DNA of 64,000 nt from Candidatus Gastranaerophilales bacterium (GTDB lineage Bacteria > Cyanobacteriota > Vampirovibrionia > Gastranaerophilales > Gastranaerophilaceae), in contig CALUVH010000002.1 of the NCBI GenBank assembly GCA_944324175.1, forward strand, positions 45,864 through 109,863. Direction: 5' to 3'. The notes beneath the pieces are model-generated. The model searched no databases, had not been told where the DNA came from, and saw only the letters and a program-made list of their open reading frames with translations. Position 1 is the first letter of the stretch. Each line of letters starts with the position of its first letter. Shown in pieces: positions 16,002 to 24,997 of the stretch. The translations under genes and the position numbers were made by a program.

Positions 16002-16181
16002 TTAGGCTATAAAGTTATAGCCTCCAAACCTGTTTGCTCCGTGGAAGAACGATTGTTTCATCATCTCCACTAATGTCTTTTTTACAACCAAATTATTATC
16101 TAATTTAACTTTTTTTATCGCTTCTGATGTATTTTTGTACGCGTCAGTAACTGTGTTGGAAAACAACATCATCTGTGCCAT
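16002..16181 (-). CDS. Small hypothetical protein (59 residues)
   Basis: ATG at 16181, TAA at 16002. It reads MAQMMLFSNTVTDAYKNTSE, AIKKVKLDNNLVVKKTLVEM, MKQSFFHGANRFGGYNFIA. A good ribosome site (AGAGAGGA) lies about nine bases upstream and a terminator hairpin follows at 15917-15938. The N-terminal half is an amphipathic helix and the C-terminus is Gly/aromatic. No domain recognised. The 265-base gap to the next gene (16182-16446) shows nothing further. Confidence 0.6.
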   Translation of the reverse strand: MAQMMLFSNTVTDAYKNTSEAIKKVKLDNNLVVKKTLVEMMKQSFFHGANRFGGYNFIA

Positions 16182-16446
16182 AATCTTGATCCTCTCTCAA
16201 TTCTTTATTTATCTCTCGTACTTATATAAAAAATTTTCGTCTGAAAATATTGACTTTTTATATTTAATTTATATACTTTTTCTTAATAAAAGTTAACACA
16301 ATTGTTTTATTACAGTTTGTAAAACCTAGAAACACTTGTCCTGCAAAGGTTTTAAAAATTGTTTAATTTTATCATTAAAGATTGTGCAAAAATTGCCGTA
16401 GACAATAGTATATAGTGTCACGTTACAAAAGATAAGGAGAAAAAAC

Positions 16447-16956
16447 ATGGCAGATTCTATGAATGTAGCAAACCAAGGTATGCAACAAATTGATTTAGCC
16501 AAATGGAAAAAACTAACACCATCTGAGATTATAAGCGAAGAGGGCAAAGGAGAAGAGGTCCCTGCTGAGATACTTGCTTGGGCTCAACAAATGGCTGCAT
16601 TCTCTAAAATTCCTGATAATGTGACTTACGACAAAGTGGATGGTGATACTGGAATTGAGGCACTAGAAAAACTCGGGCTAGGTATTGAGGAACCTGTTGA
16701 TATTGCAGATGAAAATGCAGAGCAACCGGTCGAAACTGAAGAACCAGATGCGGTGCAAGATGCAACAAAACCACCTGAAATTCAACCGGAAGAACCTGAT
16801 AATATCTTCGCAACTGAAAACCCTGATGTAGCTGCACAAACAGCCAAACCTCAAACAACAGATACGACAGATGAAGCAGCAACACTCGCGGATCCAAAAC
16901 TTCTAACCGACCCTGAAGAAATTAGAAAAAGAAAACTTAAACGAGGCGAAGTCTAG
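16447..16956 (+). CDS. Acidic low-complexity protein, unknown
   Basis: 169 residues. Residues 1-65 may fold (LAKWKKLTPSEIISEEGKGEEVPAEILAWAQQMAAFSKIPDNV) while residues 75-155 are almost entirely E, P, D, T and A (PVETEEPDAVQDATKPPEI and similar), which suggests a disordered region. The end is basic (DPEEIRKRKLKRGEV). AAGGAGAAAA precedes the ATG. The stop overlaps the convergent rpe by four bases. Function unknown. Confidence 0.7.
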   Translation: MADSMNVANQGMQQIDLAKWKKLTPSEIISEEGKGEEVPAEILAWAQQMAAFSKIPDNVTYDKVDGDTGIEALEKLGLGIEEPVDIADENAEQPVETEEPDAVQDATKPPEIQPEEPDNIFATENPDVAAQTAKPQTTDTTDEAATLADPKLLTDPEEIRKRKLKRGEV

Positions 16957-17594
16957 GATTTTAAAGAGTAAATTGCCTGAGTGACATCAGAAGATTTATA
17001 AATATAATTACCGGCAACTAAAGAATTTGCACCAAATTGCGTGCAAATTCTTGCTGTTTGGGCGTTAATTCCACCGTCAACTTGGATTATCAAATCCTCA
17101 GCAGCTACAGATTTTATTTCTGTAATTTTCTCTGCACAATCTTCCATAAATTTCTGACCGCCAAACCCCGGCTCTACGGTCATCACAAGGATTAAATCAA
17201 GTAATGGAAGATATTGTAAAACTTCTTTTGGTGAAGTTTTAGGCTTTATCGACATGCCTGCCTTTACGCCGTATGATTTTATTTGCGTAACTACTTTTTC
17301 AACATCCGATACTGCCTCATAATGAAAAGTCAGAATATCAGCCCCTGCATCTGCAAAAGCTTTCACATATTTCTCAGGATTCTCAATCATCAAATGAACA
17401 TCCAAAGGCAATTGAGTGACTTTTTTTATTGACTGCACTACAGGTACTCCTATTGTGATGTTTGGTACAAAATGTCCGTCCATAACATCTATATGCAGCC
17501 AATCAGCACAGGCATCCTCAACTTTTTTTATTTCCCTTTCTAAATTGGCAAAATCAGCTGACAATATCGAAGGTGATACTATTACTTTTGACAT
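16953..17594 (-). CDS. rpe: Ribulose-phosphate 3-epimerase
   Basis: 213 residues, typical length. Interconverts ribulose-5-phosphate and xylulose-5-phosphate in the pentose phosphate pathway. TIM-barrel signatures: SILSADFANLEREI, the metal/substrate motif LHIDVMDGHFVPNITIG, DVHLMIENPEKY, VEPGFGGQKF and IQVDGGINAQTA. Last gene of the pyrH-frr-cdsA-rnc-rpe unit; it overlaps the end of rnc by 13 bases, pointing to translational coupling. Confidence 0.97.
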   Translation of the reverse strand: MSKVIVSPSILSADFANLEREIKKVEDACADWLHIDVMDGHFVPNITIGVPVVQSIKKVTQLPLDVHLMIENPEKYVKAFADAGADILTFHYEAVSDVEKVVTQIKSYGVKAGMSIKPKTSPKEVLQYLPLLDLILVMTVEPGFGGQKFMEDCAEKITEIKSVAAEDLIIQVDGGINAQTARICTQFGANSLVAGNYIYKSSDVTQAIYSLKS

Positions 17595-18277
17595 CCCAAA
17601 ACTCCTAATCTTTTACAAGCATCAAGTGCCGCCATTTGCTCTGCATCCTTTTTTGTACGACCTTCTCCGACGCCTACAACCTCTCCTTGGTATGACACTT
17701 CTATATTAAAAATTTTATTATGCTCAGGACCTTTAGTACCTACGGTCGTGTAAATCGGACGTTCTTTAGTTAAGCCTTGCGTGTATTCCTGCAAAACAGC
17801 CTTGGCATTATATCTTTCTGGACTATTATTCACATCCTCAATGTATGGCATAAAAACTCTTTCAACAAAAGCTGATAATTCCTTAATTTTTCCGTCCAAA
17901 TGATACGCACCCAAAAGCGCCTCAAATGAGCATGCACAAACTGATTCCAATTTTCGACATCCTTGCTTTTCTTCATGTTTTGCAAGGTGTATCAAATCTG
18001 ATAATCCAAGTTTTTGACTTATCTTTGACAGCATACTGTCAGATACTATGACTGACCTTATCCTAGAAAGCTCACCTTCCGCATAATCTGGATATTTTTT
18101 ATACAAAATATCTGATATCGTAAACTTTAAAACAGCATCACCCAAAAACTCCAACCTTTCATAGTGCTCTTTCATTGACAAATTATTTTCTTGAGCATAA
18201 GAAGGATGAGTTAAAGCATGCTTAAAAAGTTCTGCATCATCAATTTTTATCCCAAAAATATCCTCTAGAGCTTTCAT
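17582..18277 (-). CDS. rnc: Ribonuclease III
   Basis: 231 residues. Processes double-stranded RNA such as rRNA precursors. The RNase III signature ERLEFLGDAVLKFTISD (near residues 41-57) carries the catalytic acidic residues, and ACSFEALLGAYHLDG the second acidic site. A double-stranded RNA-binding domain fills the last 70 residues (NAKAVLQEYTQGLTKERPIY to KKDAEQMAALDACKRLG). It starts one base after cdsA and overlaps rpe. Confidence 0.97.
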   Translation of the reverse strand: MKALEDIFGIKIDDAELFKHALTHPSYAQENNLSMKEHYERLEFLGDAVLKFTISDILYKKYPDYAEGELSRIRSVIVSDSMLSKISQKLGLSDLIHLAKHEEKQGCRKLESVCACSFEALLGAYHLDGKIKELSAFVERVFMPYIEDVNNSPERYNAKAVLQEYTQGLTKERPIYTTVGTKGPEHNKIFNIEVSYQGEVVGVGEGRTKKDAEQMAALDACKRLGVLGCQK

Positions 18278-18278
18278 A

Positions 18279-19148
18279 CTAGAAAAGCCCCTTGAAAAAT
18301 TCAGCTATGTTATTTCCTAATGTGTGGTGAAAAATAAAATAATTACAAAAATAATACATCACAGGAATCGTAAGTACAAAACTATCAGCCCTATCCAAAA
18401 AACCACCATGCCCTGGTAAAGTGTTTCCCGAATCCTTTACCCCTGCATCTCGTTTAATAAGACTTTCGCATAAATCACCAATCTGTGCAAAAATAGTACA
18501 TAACACTCCCATAAATGCTGATATATACCAATCTAATCCTAAGAACCAACCAACAATAACTGCGCCTATCATCGCACATACTGCACCGCCAAGCGAGCCT
18601 TCAATAGTTTTATTTGGGCTAATCACAGGTGCTAACTTATGCTTTCCAAGATGCGTTCCGGCATAATAACATCCTATATCCGTCATTAAAATAGATGTAA
18701 ACATCATTACAACAAACCCGAGTCCACTTGTAAATTCCGCTGAGTGCAAATCCCTCAAAAACAATAAATGCATAGGGAACCAACCACAGTATACAAAACC
18801 CAAAATAGTAGTTGCAACGTTTGCAATATATGGCTGACGTCCTCTAAACAACACCCACATAAATGCCATCATTGAACACAACGTCAGCGCTATTGCAACT
18901 AAATTGAATTTCTGAAAATAAGCAATTATCGCCAAAAGCACTTCTGATGCCAGAATAATTTTTAGGCTTGGATAAAAACCTTTATGCTCTAGTATTTTTA
19001 CATATTCTTTTGATGCAAAAAACACTATTACCAAAACCAAAGTCAACAAAGCTATACCACCGTACATGATGCACCCCATGGCAATAGTTCCCATGATCAA
19101 GCCCGTTAACATTCTTGTGGCGTTTTTATTCAAGCCTAAATCTATCAT
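18279..19148 (-). CDS. cdsA: Phosphatidate cytidylyltransferase (CDP-diglyceride synthase)
   Basis: 289 residues with about seven to eight membrane helices. Makes CDP-diacylglycerol, the precursor of membrane phospholipids. The family signature LIKRDAGVKDSGNTLPGHGGFLDRADS sits near residues 222-248; PNKTIEGSLGG upstream is also typical. Its ATG overlaps the frr stop by one base (TAATG), showing coupling in the pyrH-frr-cdsA-rnc order common in many bacteria. Confidence 0.96.
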   Translation of the reverse strand: MIDLGLNKNATRMLTGLIMGTIAMGCIMYGGIALLTLVLVIVFFASKEYVKILEHKGFYPSLKIILASEVLLAIIAYFQKFNLVAIALTLCSMMAFMWVLFRGRQPYIANVATTILGFVYCGWFPMHLLFLRDLHSAEFTSGLGFVVMMFTSILMTDIGCYYAGTHLGKHKLAPVISPNKTIEGSLGGAVCAMIGAVIVGWFLGLDWYISAFMGVLCTIFAQIGDLCESLIKRDAGVKDSGNTLPGHGGFLDRADSFVLTIPVMYYFCNYFIFHHTLGNNIAEFFKGLF

Positions 19149-19714
19149 TATACTGTCATTACCTCTTTTTCTTTTTCTGATACAGCCGCATCTATTATAC
19201 CGGTATATTTATCAGTTAACTTTTGAATTTTATCCTGATTGTCTTTGACAGAATCCTCAGGCATATTCTCTTCTTTTTCTAATTTTTTCAAATCATCAGT
19301 CATATCACGACGAATATTACGCACTGCTACTTTTGCATCTTCTCCTAACTTTTTAACATCCTTAACAATTTCACGTCTACGCTCTTCTGTTAAAGGTGGG
19401 AAATTAAGACGAATACACATACCGTCGCTATTTGGAGTAATTCCGATTTCCGCCTTGATTATCGCTTTTTCTATTTCTTTAATTATTGATTTATCATAAG
19501 GAGTGATTACAAGCGTTGTTCCTTCTTGCACTGATACTTGTGACATCTGCCTTAACTGAGTTGGTACTCCATAGTAATCAACCATTACCTTATCCAAAAT
19601 CATAGGGTTTGCACGACCTGAACGGATTGAACCGAATTCACGCTTCAACTGCGCTACAGCCTTCTCCATTTTTTCTTCGCCAAACAAAAACAATTCATCT
19701 AATGCTTCTGACAT
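19148..19714 (-). CDS. frr: Ribosome recycling factor
   Basis: 188 residues. Together with EF-G it splits post-termination ribosomes. Sequence matches: KMEKAVAQLKREFGSIRSGRANPMILDKV, YYGVPTQLRQMSQVSVQEG, the second domain VITPYDKSIIKEIEKAI, NSDGMCIRLNFPPLTEERRREIVK and VAVRNIRRD. GAGG precedes the ATG. It lies between pyrH and cdsA. Confidence 0.98.
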   Translation of the reverse strand: MSEALDELFLFGEEKMEKAVAQLKREFGSIRSGRANPMILDKVMVDYYGVPTQLRQMSQVSVQEGTTLVITPYDKSIIKEIEKAIIKAEIGITPNSDGMCIRLNFPPLTEERRREIVKDVKKLGEDAKVAVRNIRRDMTDDLKKLEKEENMPEDSVKDNQDKIQKLTDKYTGIIDAAVSEKEKEVMTV

Positions 19715-19736
19715 TTTTTACCTCTTTCAACCTTAT

Positions 19737-20462
19737 CTACAAACTTATATATGTACCTATTTCTTTACCGTTTAGTATTTCACATAGCCCGTCTTTTCTC
19801 TCAAAATCAAAAACGACTATTGGAATATTGTTTTGCTTGCACAATGCACAAGCTGATGTATCCATTACTTTTAGACCATTTTTTATAATCTCATCATAAC
19901 TAATCTTATCTAATTTTTTTGCATTCGGATTAGTTTTAGGGTCATCAGTATAGACTCCATCAACACCATTTTTAGCCATCAACATAGCCTCGGCATTTAT
20001 TTCTGACGCGCGCAATGCTGCCGCGGTATCTGTCGTAAAAAACGGATTACCTGTACCTGCTGCAAATATCACAACCCTTCCCTTTTCTAGATGTCGGATT
20101 GCTCTATGACGAATATAAGGTTCTGCAATTTGGTTTATCGCAAGCGCGCTTTGAACTCTGCAAGGAATTTGCATTTGGTTTAACGCGCTTTGTAAAGCAA
20201 TAGCGTTCATGACCGTTGCAAGCATCCCAACATAGTCGCCTGAAGCCTGATCCATTCCGAGCTTGGCACTGTTTTTCATACCTCTAAATATATTACCGCC
20301 ACCAACAACTACAGCTATTTGCGCTCCAGCCTCTTGAGCAGCTTTTATCTCTTCTGCTATCATTTTTACAGGCTTTTGGTCTATACCAAATTGTTGCTCT
20401 CCTAATAATGCCTCTCCACTAATTTTTAACAATATGCGTTTATACTTCAATTCCTTTTCCAC
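19737..20462 (-). CDS. pyrH: Uridylate kinase (UMP kinase)
   Basis: Amino-acid-kinase fold; phosphorylates UMP to UDP. Signatures: YKRILLKISGEALLG, VVGGGNIFRG, LATVMNAIALQSAL, FAAGTGNPFFTTDTAAALRA and GVDGVYTDDPKTNP. I use the GTG at 20462 (241 residues), because AAAGGGG lies about eight bases upstream and family members begin close to this point; an in-frame TTG at 20504 would give 255 residues. First gene of pyrH-frr-cdsA-rnc-rpe. The 290-base gap upstream (20463-20752) is very AT-rich with no clear element. Confidence 0.95.
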   Translation of the reverse strand: MEKELKYKRILLKISGEALLGEQQFGIDQKPVKMIAEEIKAAQEAGAQIAVVVGGGNIFRGMKNSAKLGMDQASGDYVGMLATVMNAIALQSALNQMQIPCRVQSALAINQIAEPYIRHRAIRHLEKGRVVIFAAGTGNPFFTTDTAAALRASEINAEAMLMAKNGVDGVYTDDPKTNPNAKKLDKISYDEIIKNGLKVMDTSACALCKQNNIPIVVFDFERKDGLCEILNGKEIGTYISL

Positions 20463-20752
20463 AGGACACCCCTTTTTCAATTTTTTAAGCATTTTTACTC
20501 TCAATAGAGCCTCAAACCTTCATCTTATATTATAGTAAAAAAAAAGTATTGTAAAGTAGAATAACGAACGCTTTTTTCATAAGCCGCATACATTTATTAA
20601 GTTTTGTTACAGGCTCTATATCAAGTAAAACACAGTTATATCAACACTTTTTTAAAAAAGTATATATTTTTTATTTAAAAAATAGCACTTTTTTAAATAA
20701 AAATGTTTTTATTAAAGTATAAGAGAAAATCATACAAAATAAAGGAGAATAT

Positions 20753-20941
20753 ATGGCAAGAGTATTGATTTCTATGCCTGAAGAATTTTTGAACAAAATT
20801 GATCAGGTTGCAGACGGAGAAAATCGTTCAAGAAGTGAGTTGATTAGAGAGGCATTGCGCACCTACATCTACAAACAAAAAGTGAGAGAATCCAGCACTG
20901 CTAATCGTAATGCAGACATTTTAGAAGCTTTGTTAGAATAA
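20753..20941 (+). CDS. Ribbon-helix-helix (CopG/MetJ-type) DNA-binding protein
   Basis: 62 residues. The N-terminal strand ARVLISMPEEF, helix LNKIDQVADGE and helix SRSELIREALRTYI are a complete RHH_1 domain, which dimerises to insert a two-stranded ribbon in the DNA major groove. The polar tail (KVRESSTANRNADILEALLE) could contact a partner. AAAGGAGA precedes the ATG. There is no toxin gene next to it, so it is more likely a free-standing regulator than an antitoxin. It is monocistronic and ends at a strong terminator. Confidence 0.88.
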   Translation: MARVLISMPEEFLNKIDQVADGENRSRSELIREALRTYIYKQKVRESSTANRNADILEALLE

Positions 20942-21002
20942 TATTCTCTTTATTTAAAGGCTGGCAATGTTGGAAAAGGTAAAAGATTTGGAAAAAATAT
21001 AG

Positions 21003-21030
21003 AAGCCCCATTTAGATGGGGCTTTTTTAT
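21003..21030 (+). terminator. Intrinsic terminator of the RHH gene
   Basis: Stem AAGCCCCAT / ATGGGGCTT (21003-21011 with 21016-21024), loop of 4, followed by six or more Ts. Confidence 0.9.
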
Positions 21031-21146
21031 TTTTCTACCACTACTCATACTTTTACTCCCGTAAATTTTCTTTACATAATAACAAAAAAAAATTTGATGT
21101 TTTTTTATAAATAGTGTATTATTTAATTGCTTAATAAGGTGTGTGT

Positions 21147-22298
21147 ATGGAAAAAAAATCAAGTCTGAAACGCATAAAAATTTCTGAAATAAATTATCCA
21201 CTTCCTGATTTAAAAGACATAACAACATCCAAAGCTATGGCTATAGCTAATTGGATTATAGAATGGCTGAATACCGAATTAAAATCAGGAGAAATGAAAC
21301 CTAACACACTACTACCTGCTAAACCTGATTTGGCATATTTACTAGGTGTTAGTATCGGTACAATACAAAATGCCCTTAAATACGTGGAAGATCTTGGTTT
21401 TATTGAATCTAAACAGTGTATTGGTACTTTAGTTAAAAACTCTGAAGACAAAACTACTTGGAGAAAACTCCGCTCCAAAAGGGACTTGGCCATATCTGCA
21501 ATTAAAAATTACATTAAGACCAACCAGCTACAAGAGGGAGAACAATTACCTTCATCCAGAATACTTGCATCAATTATAGGATGCTCTTCTAATACAACAA
21601 GATTAGCTCTTGAATGCCTTTGCATTACAAAAATACTGGAACACAAATTCAAAAAAGATTCTATGAACGACTCTGGTTGGCTAGTAAAATCAACAGATTT
21701 TGAATTTGAGAATATAACAGAAAGAGCAACACTTGTCAAACAAATAGAAACTGATTTAAAGGATTACATCACCCAAAATTTAAAAATAGGCGATAAAATG
21801 CCTGCTCATTCAGTTTTAACCCAACAACTTAATGCGAGCCTAAAAACAATTCACGACGGACTAAAATTGTTAATTGAACAAGGTATTTTACTCCCTCGAA
21901 GAGGACGTTATGGCACAACGGTTATAAAAATGCCCGACGATAGCTCATTTAAAATACAAAAAGAAACCTCAATTTTTGCTTCTGCACAAGACGCAGCCTT
22001 CTATCACTACGAGAAAACACAAAACCACATAAAAAAAATGATAGCTGAAAATTACGAAATTGGAGCAAAACTTCCTTCCATACTTGCTCTTTCAAAGCAA
22101 CTGGACTTAAGCCCGAATACCATTCGTAAAGCATTTTTAAATCTGGCAAAAGAAGGTTATCTGGCATTTTCAAGAGGAAGATACGGTGGGACTTTTGTCA
22201 TTGATATACCGGAAATTGAAACCCAAAGTTTCAAATGGTTAGCGGTAAGTGCACAGTATACAAATGTGTGTAAAACAACAAAGCAAAATACCCTGTAA
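21147..22298 (+). CDS. Regulator built of four tandem GntR-type winged-helix domains
   Basis: 383 residues from the ATG at 21147 (AAGG about eight bases upstream; the in-frame GTG at 21141 overlaps that site). Four segments read as GntR winged HTHs with the typical 'ease of P-x-x-x-x-L-x' first helix: LPAKPDLAYLLGVSIGTIQNAL (near 50), LPSSRILASIIGCSSNTTRLAL (near 130), MPAHSVLTQQLNASLKTIHDGL (near 220) and LPSILALSKQLDLSPNTIRKAF (near 310). The third and fourth end in the wing RRGRYGTTV and SRGRYGGTFV. No FCD, UTRA or aminotransferase effector domain is present. A covalent four-HTH protein could bind two palindromes or bridge DNA. No obvious target is next to it. Confidence 0.75.
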   Translation: MEKKSSLKRIKISEINYPLPDLKDITTSKAMAIANWIIEWLNTELKSGEMKPNTLLPAKPDLAYLLGVSIGTIQNALKYVEDLGFIESKQCIGTLVKNSEDKTTWRKLRSKRDLAISAIKNYIKTNQLQEGEQLPSSRILASIIGCSSNTTRLALECLCITKILEHKFKKDSMNDSGWLVKSTDFEFENITERATLVKQIETDLKDYITQNLKIGDKMPAHSVLTQQLNASLKTIHDGLKLLIEQGILLPRRGRYGTTVIKMPDDSSFKIQKETSIFASAQDAAFYHYEKTQNHIKKMIAENYEIGAKLPSILALSKQLDLSPNTIRKAFLNLAKEGYLAFSRGRYGGTFVIDIPEIETQSFKWLAVSAQYTNVCKTTKQNTL

Positions 22299-22340
22299 CA
22301 TTTTACACAATTAGCTTACCTGATTATGTAAATTATTGTA

Positions 22341-22610
22341 CTATGGACAGATACTTTCCCAGTCGACCTCATCATCTTCTTCTCCTGGCTCAACTATATG
22401 TTCATTAGATTCAAGCATAACAGTCAGTGTCAGTGCTAATTGTTTTTTATAATTAGCTCGTGCGACTTCAATAGTCTTAGCACAAAAAACAAAACTAGGA
22501 ATTTCCTTTATCTCTATGTAACAATAGGGTCTACCTTCAAAATCCAGATCCTCTCCTTCAATAAGAGTCCAATTCAACCCCAGATAATAATCCAAATCCT
22601 TCTGCACCAT
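22341..22610 (-). CDS. HicB-like small acidic protein
   Basis: 89 residues. Pattern YYLGLNWTLIEG...YCYIEIKEIPSFVFCAKTIEVARANYKKQLALTLTVML...HIVEP matches the partial RNase H fold of HicB antitoxins (strand, P-x-x-x-x..., EA-type helix, then a short I-x-E-P strand), but conservation is weak. The end is very acidic. No HicA toxin is adjacent; it is the last gene of the prfA-to-gerMN unit, three bases after the GerMN gene. A role other than antitoxin is equally possible. Confidence 0.5.
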   Translation of the reverse strand: MVQKDLDYYLGLNWTLIEGEDLDFEGRPYCYIEIKEIPSFVFCAKTIEVARANYKKQLALTLTVMLESNEHIVEPGEEDDEVDWESICP

Positions 22611-22613
22611 CTT

Positions 22614-23219
22614 TTATCCATCCAAAGAATTTTCATTTAAAGGTTGGTTAAGCATAATTCCTTCACCGCCTATAACATCTGCTCGTCGTCCTTCAATATA
22701 TAGATATACAGGCTTATCAGTATTCCTTTTTGCGGTTTTAATTAACTGATAAATCCTTTTGTAAATACTATCCGTACCTCCGCCGGCTTCAAATGCAGAT
22801 GAAAGATTTATAATAACACCTTCAGGTCTTTCTGTAATAGAGATAACTCTTGTTCCTGATGGTATTTCAGAATAAACCCCTTTGATTTTTTCTTCAGGTT
22901 TTGGTCCCATTACAAGACTGTCTATTGCAAATTTAATCTTTGCCCCATCTACAGTCTCATCATATTCTCTTTTTACTGCCTTATACACTTCATAATTATT
23001 TTCGTCTTGTCCGATAAAAAACACATTTACATAAACCTTTTCTTTAGCCGGTTCAACTTGAGTTTGAGTAGTTTCCCCCTGAGGCTTCTCTTGAACAGGC
23101 AAAAGCGGTCCTGTAGCGGTTTGATCGTCGCTGTATAAAACCTTCATTGCCGTAAATCCACAGATTGCTACCATTATCACCGCAAGAGTACCTAAAAAAA
23201 CTTTTTGATCTTTTTGCAT
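22614..23219 (-). CDS. Membrane-anchored GerMN-domain protein
   Basis: 201 residues. Residues 8-28 (FLGTLAVIMVAICGFTAMKVL) form one N-terminal membrane anchor, then a Pro/Gln/Thr linker to 60, and a GerMN-type domain (VNVFFIGQDENNYEVYKAVKREY, AIDSLVMGPKPEEKIKGVYSEIPSGTRVISI, GVIINLSSAFEAGGGTDSIYKRIYQLIKTA). GerMN domains occur in spore and cell-wall proteins and also in non-sporing bacteria, as periplasmic folds of unknown ligand. It follows the LmeA-like gene by 14 bases. A role at the cell envelope is likely; details are not inferred. Confidence 0.8.
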   Translation of the reverse strand: MQKDQKVFLGTLAVIMVAICGFTAMKVLYSDDQTATGPLLPVQEKPQGETTQTQVEPAKEKVYVNVFFIGQDENNYEVYKAVKREYDETVDGAKIKFAIDSLVMGPKPEEKIKGVYSEIPSGTRVISITERPEGVIINLSSAFEAGGGTDSIYKRIYQLIKTAKRNTDKPVYLYIEGRRADVIGGEGIMLNQPLNENSLDG

Positions 23220-23233
23220 AATTTATTCCTTTT

Positions 23234-24094
23234 TTATTTGATAATATCTTTCAACAAAACAACCGTGCCGTCAACAGATATTTTATTATCCGCTACAGAA
23301 ACATTTTTTACATTTAATTCAGCATCTTTATTTTCCAGTATTTTTACAGAAAAATCAAGAGGATTAATATAATTTAAAATTCTAGATAATTTATCTGCTC
23401 TCAATGTAAAATCCTTATTTAAAAACTCAGCATCAGCAAACACAATATTTCCATCAATCACTTTAAGACCAGCACACAAAACAATATCCTGAGTCCCCCT
23501 TACAAAAGGGATTGCTATCCTGATTATATAATACAGTTTATCATTTTTAATCCTCATATTGGTCGAAACAATACTAAAAAAACCGCCACCTATGAAATCA
23601 ATATCACCCAAAAGTCTTTTATATTCTTCCGAATTCATCGTTTTATTTAAATCATCTTGTGTAATTGTAAGTGCAAATGACATGGGTACATCTTCTATTA
23701 CAGTCATATTCCAATCTTTATCAAGATTAATGTAGTTAAAATCACATATTGTTTTTAAATCGAATTTTGAAACGTAAATACCATCAAAATTAACATCCTT
23801 ACCCTCTACTTCAAAAGATTTAAAACGCCCCGCTTTCATATCTCTCGCACTATATGACTTAAGTTTGACACTAAAATCACCTTGTGCATTTTTTTTAATA
23901 TTCTTTTTTATTATCGCTTGAGCAATTTTTTCAGCTAAAAATTTATTTCCGGTTACACTGCTAAAAAACCTTGAATACGCAGGTGTAAGCCCACTTTCCA
24001 CAGGACATTTAAAATCCTCAGCACATTCTTGCGAATATACAGAACTTCCTAAAAACAAAAAAATAATAACACTTATAATTACCAACTTTTTCAT
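23234..24094 (-). CDS. LmeA-like (DUF2993) phospholipid-binding lipoprotein or secreted protein
   Basis: 286 residues with a signal peptide (MKKLVIISVIIFLFLGSSVYS). The rest has the alternating strand pattern of DUF2993/LmeA: GDFSVKLKSYSARDMKAGRFKSFEVEGKDVNFDGIYVSKFDLKT, and later FTLRADKLSRILNYINPLDFSVKIL. These proteins are thought to bind lipid at the cell surface and are common in Cyanobacteria. Two Cys (near 24 and 29) could pair. It sits between truB and the GerMN gene with one-base spacing to truB, so it is probably translated with it. Confidence 0.7.
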   Translation of the reverse strand: MKKLVIISVIIFLFLGSSVYSQECAEDFKCPVESGLTPAYSRFFSSVTGNKFLAEKIAQAIIKKNIKKNAQGDFSVKLKSYSARDMKAGRFKSFEVEGKDVNFDGIYVSKFDLKTICDFNYINLDKDWNMTVIEDVPMSFALTITQDDLNKTMNSEEYKRLLGDIDFIGGGFFSIVSTNMRIKNDKLYYIIRIAIPFVRGTQDIVLCAGLKVIDGNIVFADAEFLNKDFTLRADKLSRILNYINPLDFSVKILENKDAELNVKNVSVADNKISVDGTVVLLKDIIK

Positions 24095-24095
24095 A

Positions 24096-24968
24096 TTATA
24101 AAAACACTTTCTTCACTATAATTTTCTCTTGAGAAATTTCTCCAACTGCAACTACAGCATTATTATAAATCAAAATAACGATTTGATTATCCTTAAACCC
24201 AACTTTTTTTATCCAATGACCATTTCTAATTTTCGCGACCTCATCCTCATTTAAGTCAACAGTTACTAAATCCAATATTTGAAGCGGATTAACTATCAAA
24301 TCACTTGAAAAATCAATTTCAAGCTTTTCCAGACTCATAGCACTTTCAATACGAAACTTTCCTGCTTGAGTTCTTACCAACTTTATCAAATATCCACCAA
24401 CCCCAAGTCTTTCACCTAAATCATGCGCAATAGATCTAATGTATGTACCTTTTGAACACTTGACTAATATTTGTGCAGTTTGATTTTGAAAATCAAATTT
24501 TTGTAATTCAATTCTTTCTATAAAAACTTTTCGTGACTTAATTTGAACATCTTTACCTTCTCTTGCATATTCATAAAGTTTTTTCCCTTTAACTTTTATA
24601 GCCGAATATAAAGGAGGAAGCTGCTCAATTTCCCCTGAGAAATAATTTAATGCAGATATTATTTCGTCTTCAATAACTTTTTTATCACTTGAAAAGACTA
24701 CTTCTCCATCCAAATCGTAAGTAGTGGTAGCTTTCCCAAACTGGATTGTTGCTATATATTCCTTGTCATCTGCCAAATATTCAATCAATCTGGTTGCTTT
24801 ACCAATACATATCGGTAATACACCTTCAGCAAAAGGATCCAATGTTCCTGTATGTCCTACTTGCTTAATCTTAAGAATTTTTCTCACCCTTGCCACGACA
24901 TCATGAGATGTCATTCCTACAGGCTTATAAATATTCAAAAATCCAAAACACTTATCAGCAGCAACCAC
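24096..24968 (-). CDS. truB: tRNA pseudouridine-55 synthase TruB
   Basis: 290 residues. Isomerises U55 in the T-loop of tRNAs. Catalytic motif GHTGTLDPFAEGVLPICIGKATRL (Asp near 43) and the FGFLNIYKPVGMTSHDVVARVR start identify it; KVKGKKLYEYAREG and GTYIRSIAHDLGERL follow. A short C-terminal PUA-like end is present. It follows rbfA by 29 bases in the translation unit. Confidence 0.97.
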   Translation of the reverse strand: MVAADKCFGFLNIYKPVGMTSHDVVARVRKILKIKQVGHTGTLDPFAEGVLPICIGKATRLIEYLADDKEYIATIQFGKATTTYDLDGEVVFSSDKKVIEDEIISALNYFSGEIEQLPPLYSAIKVKGKKLYEYAREGKDVQIKSRKVFIERIELQKFDFQNQTAQILVKCSKGTYIRSIAHDLGERLGVGGYLIKLVRTQAGKFRIESAMSLEKLEIDFSSDLIVNPLQILDLVTVDLNEDEVAKIRNGHWIKKVGFKDNQIVILIYNNAVVAVGEISQEKIIVKKVFL

Positions 24969-24997
24969 GTCTACACCAGCTTTTGCAAAATTTTAAA

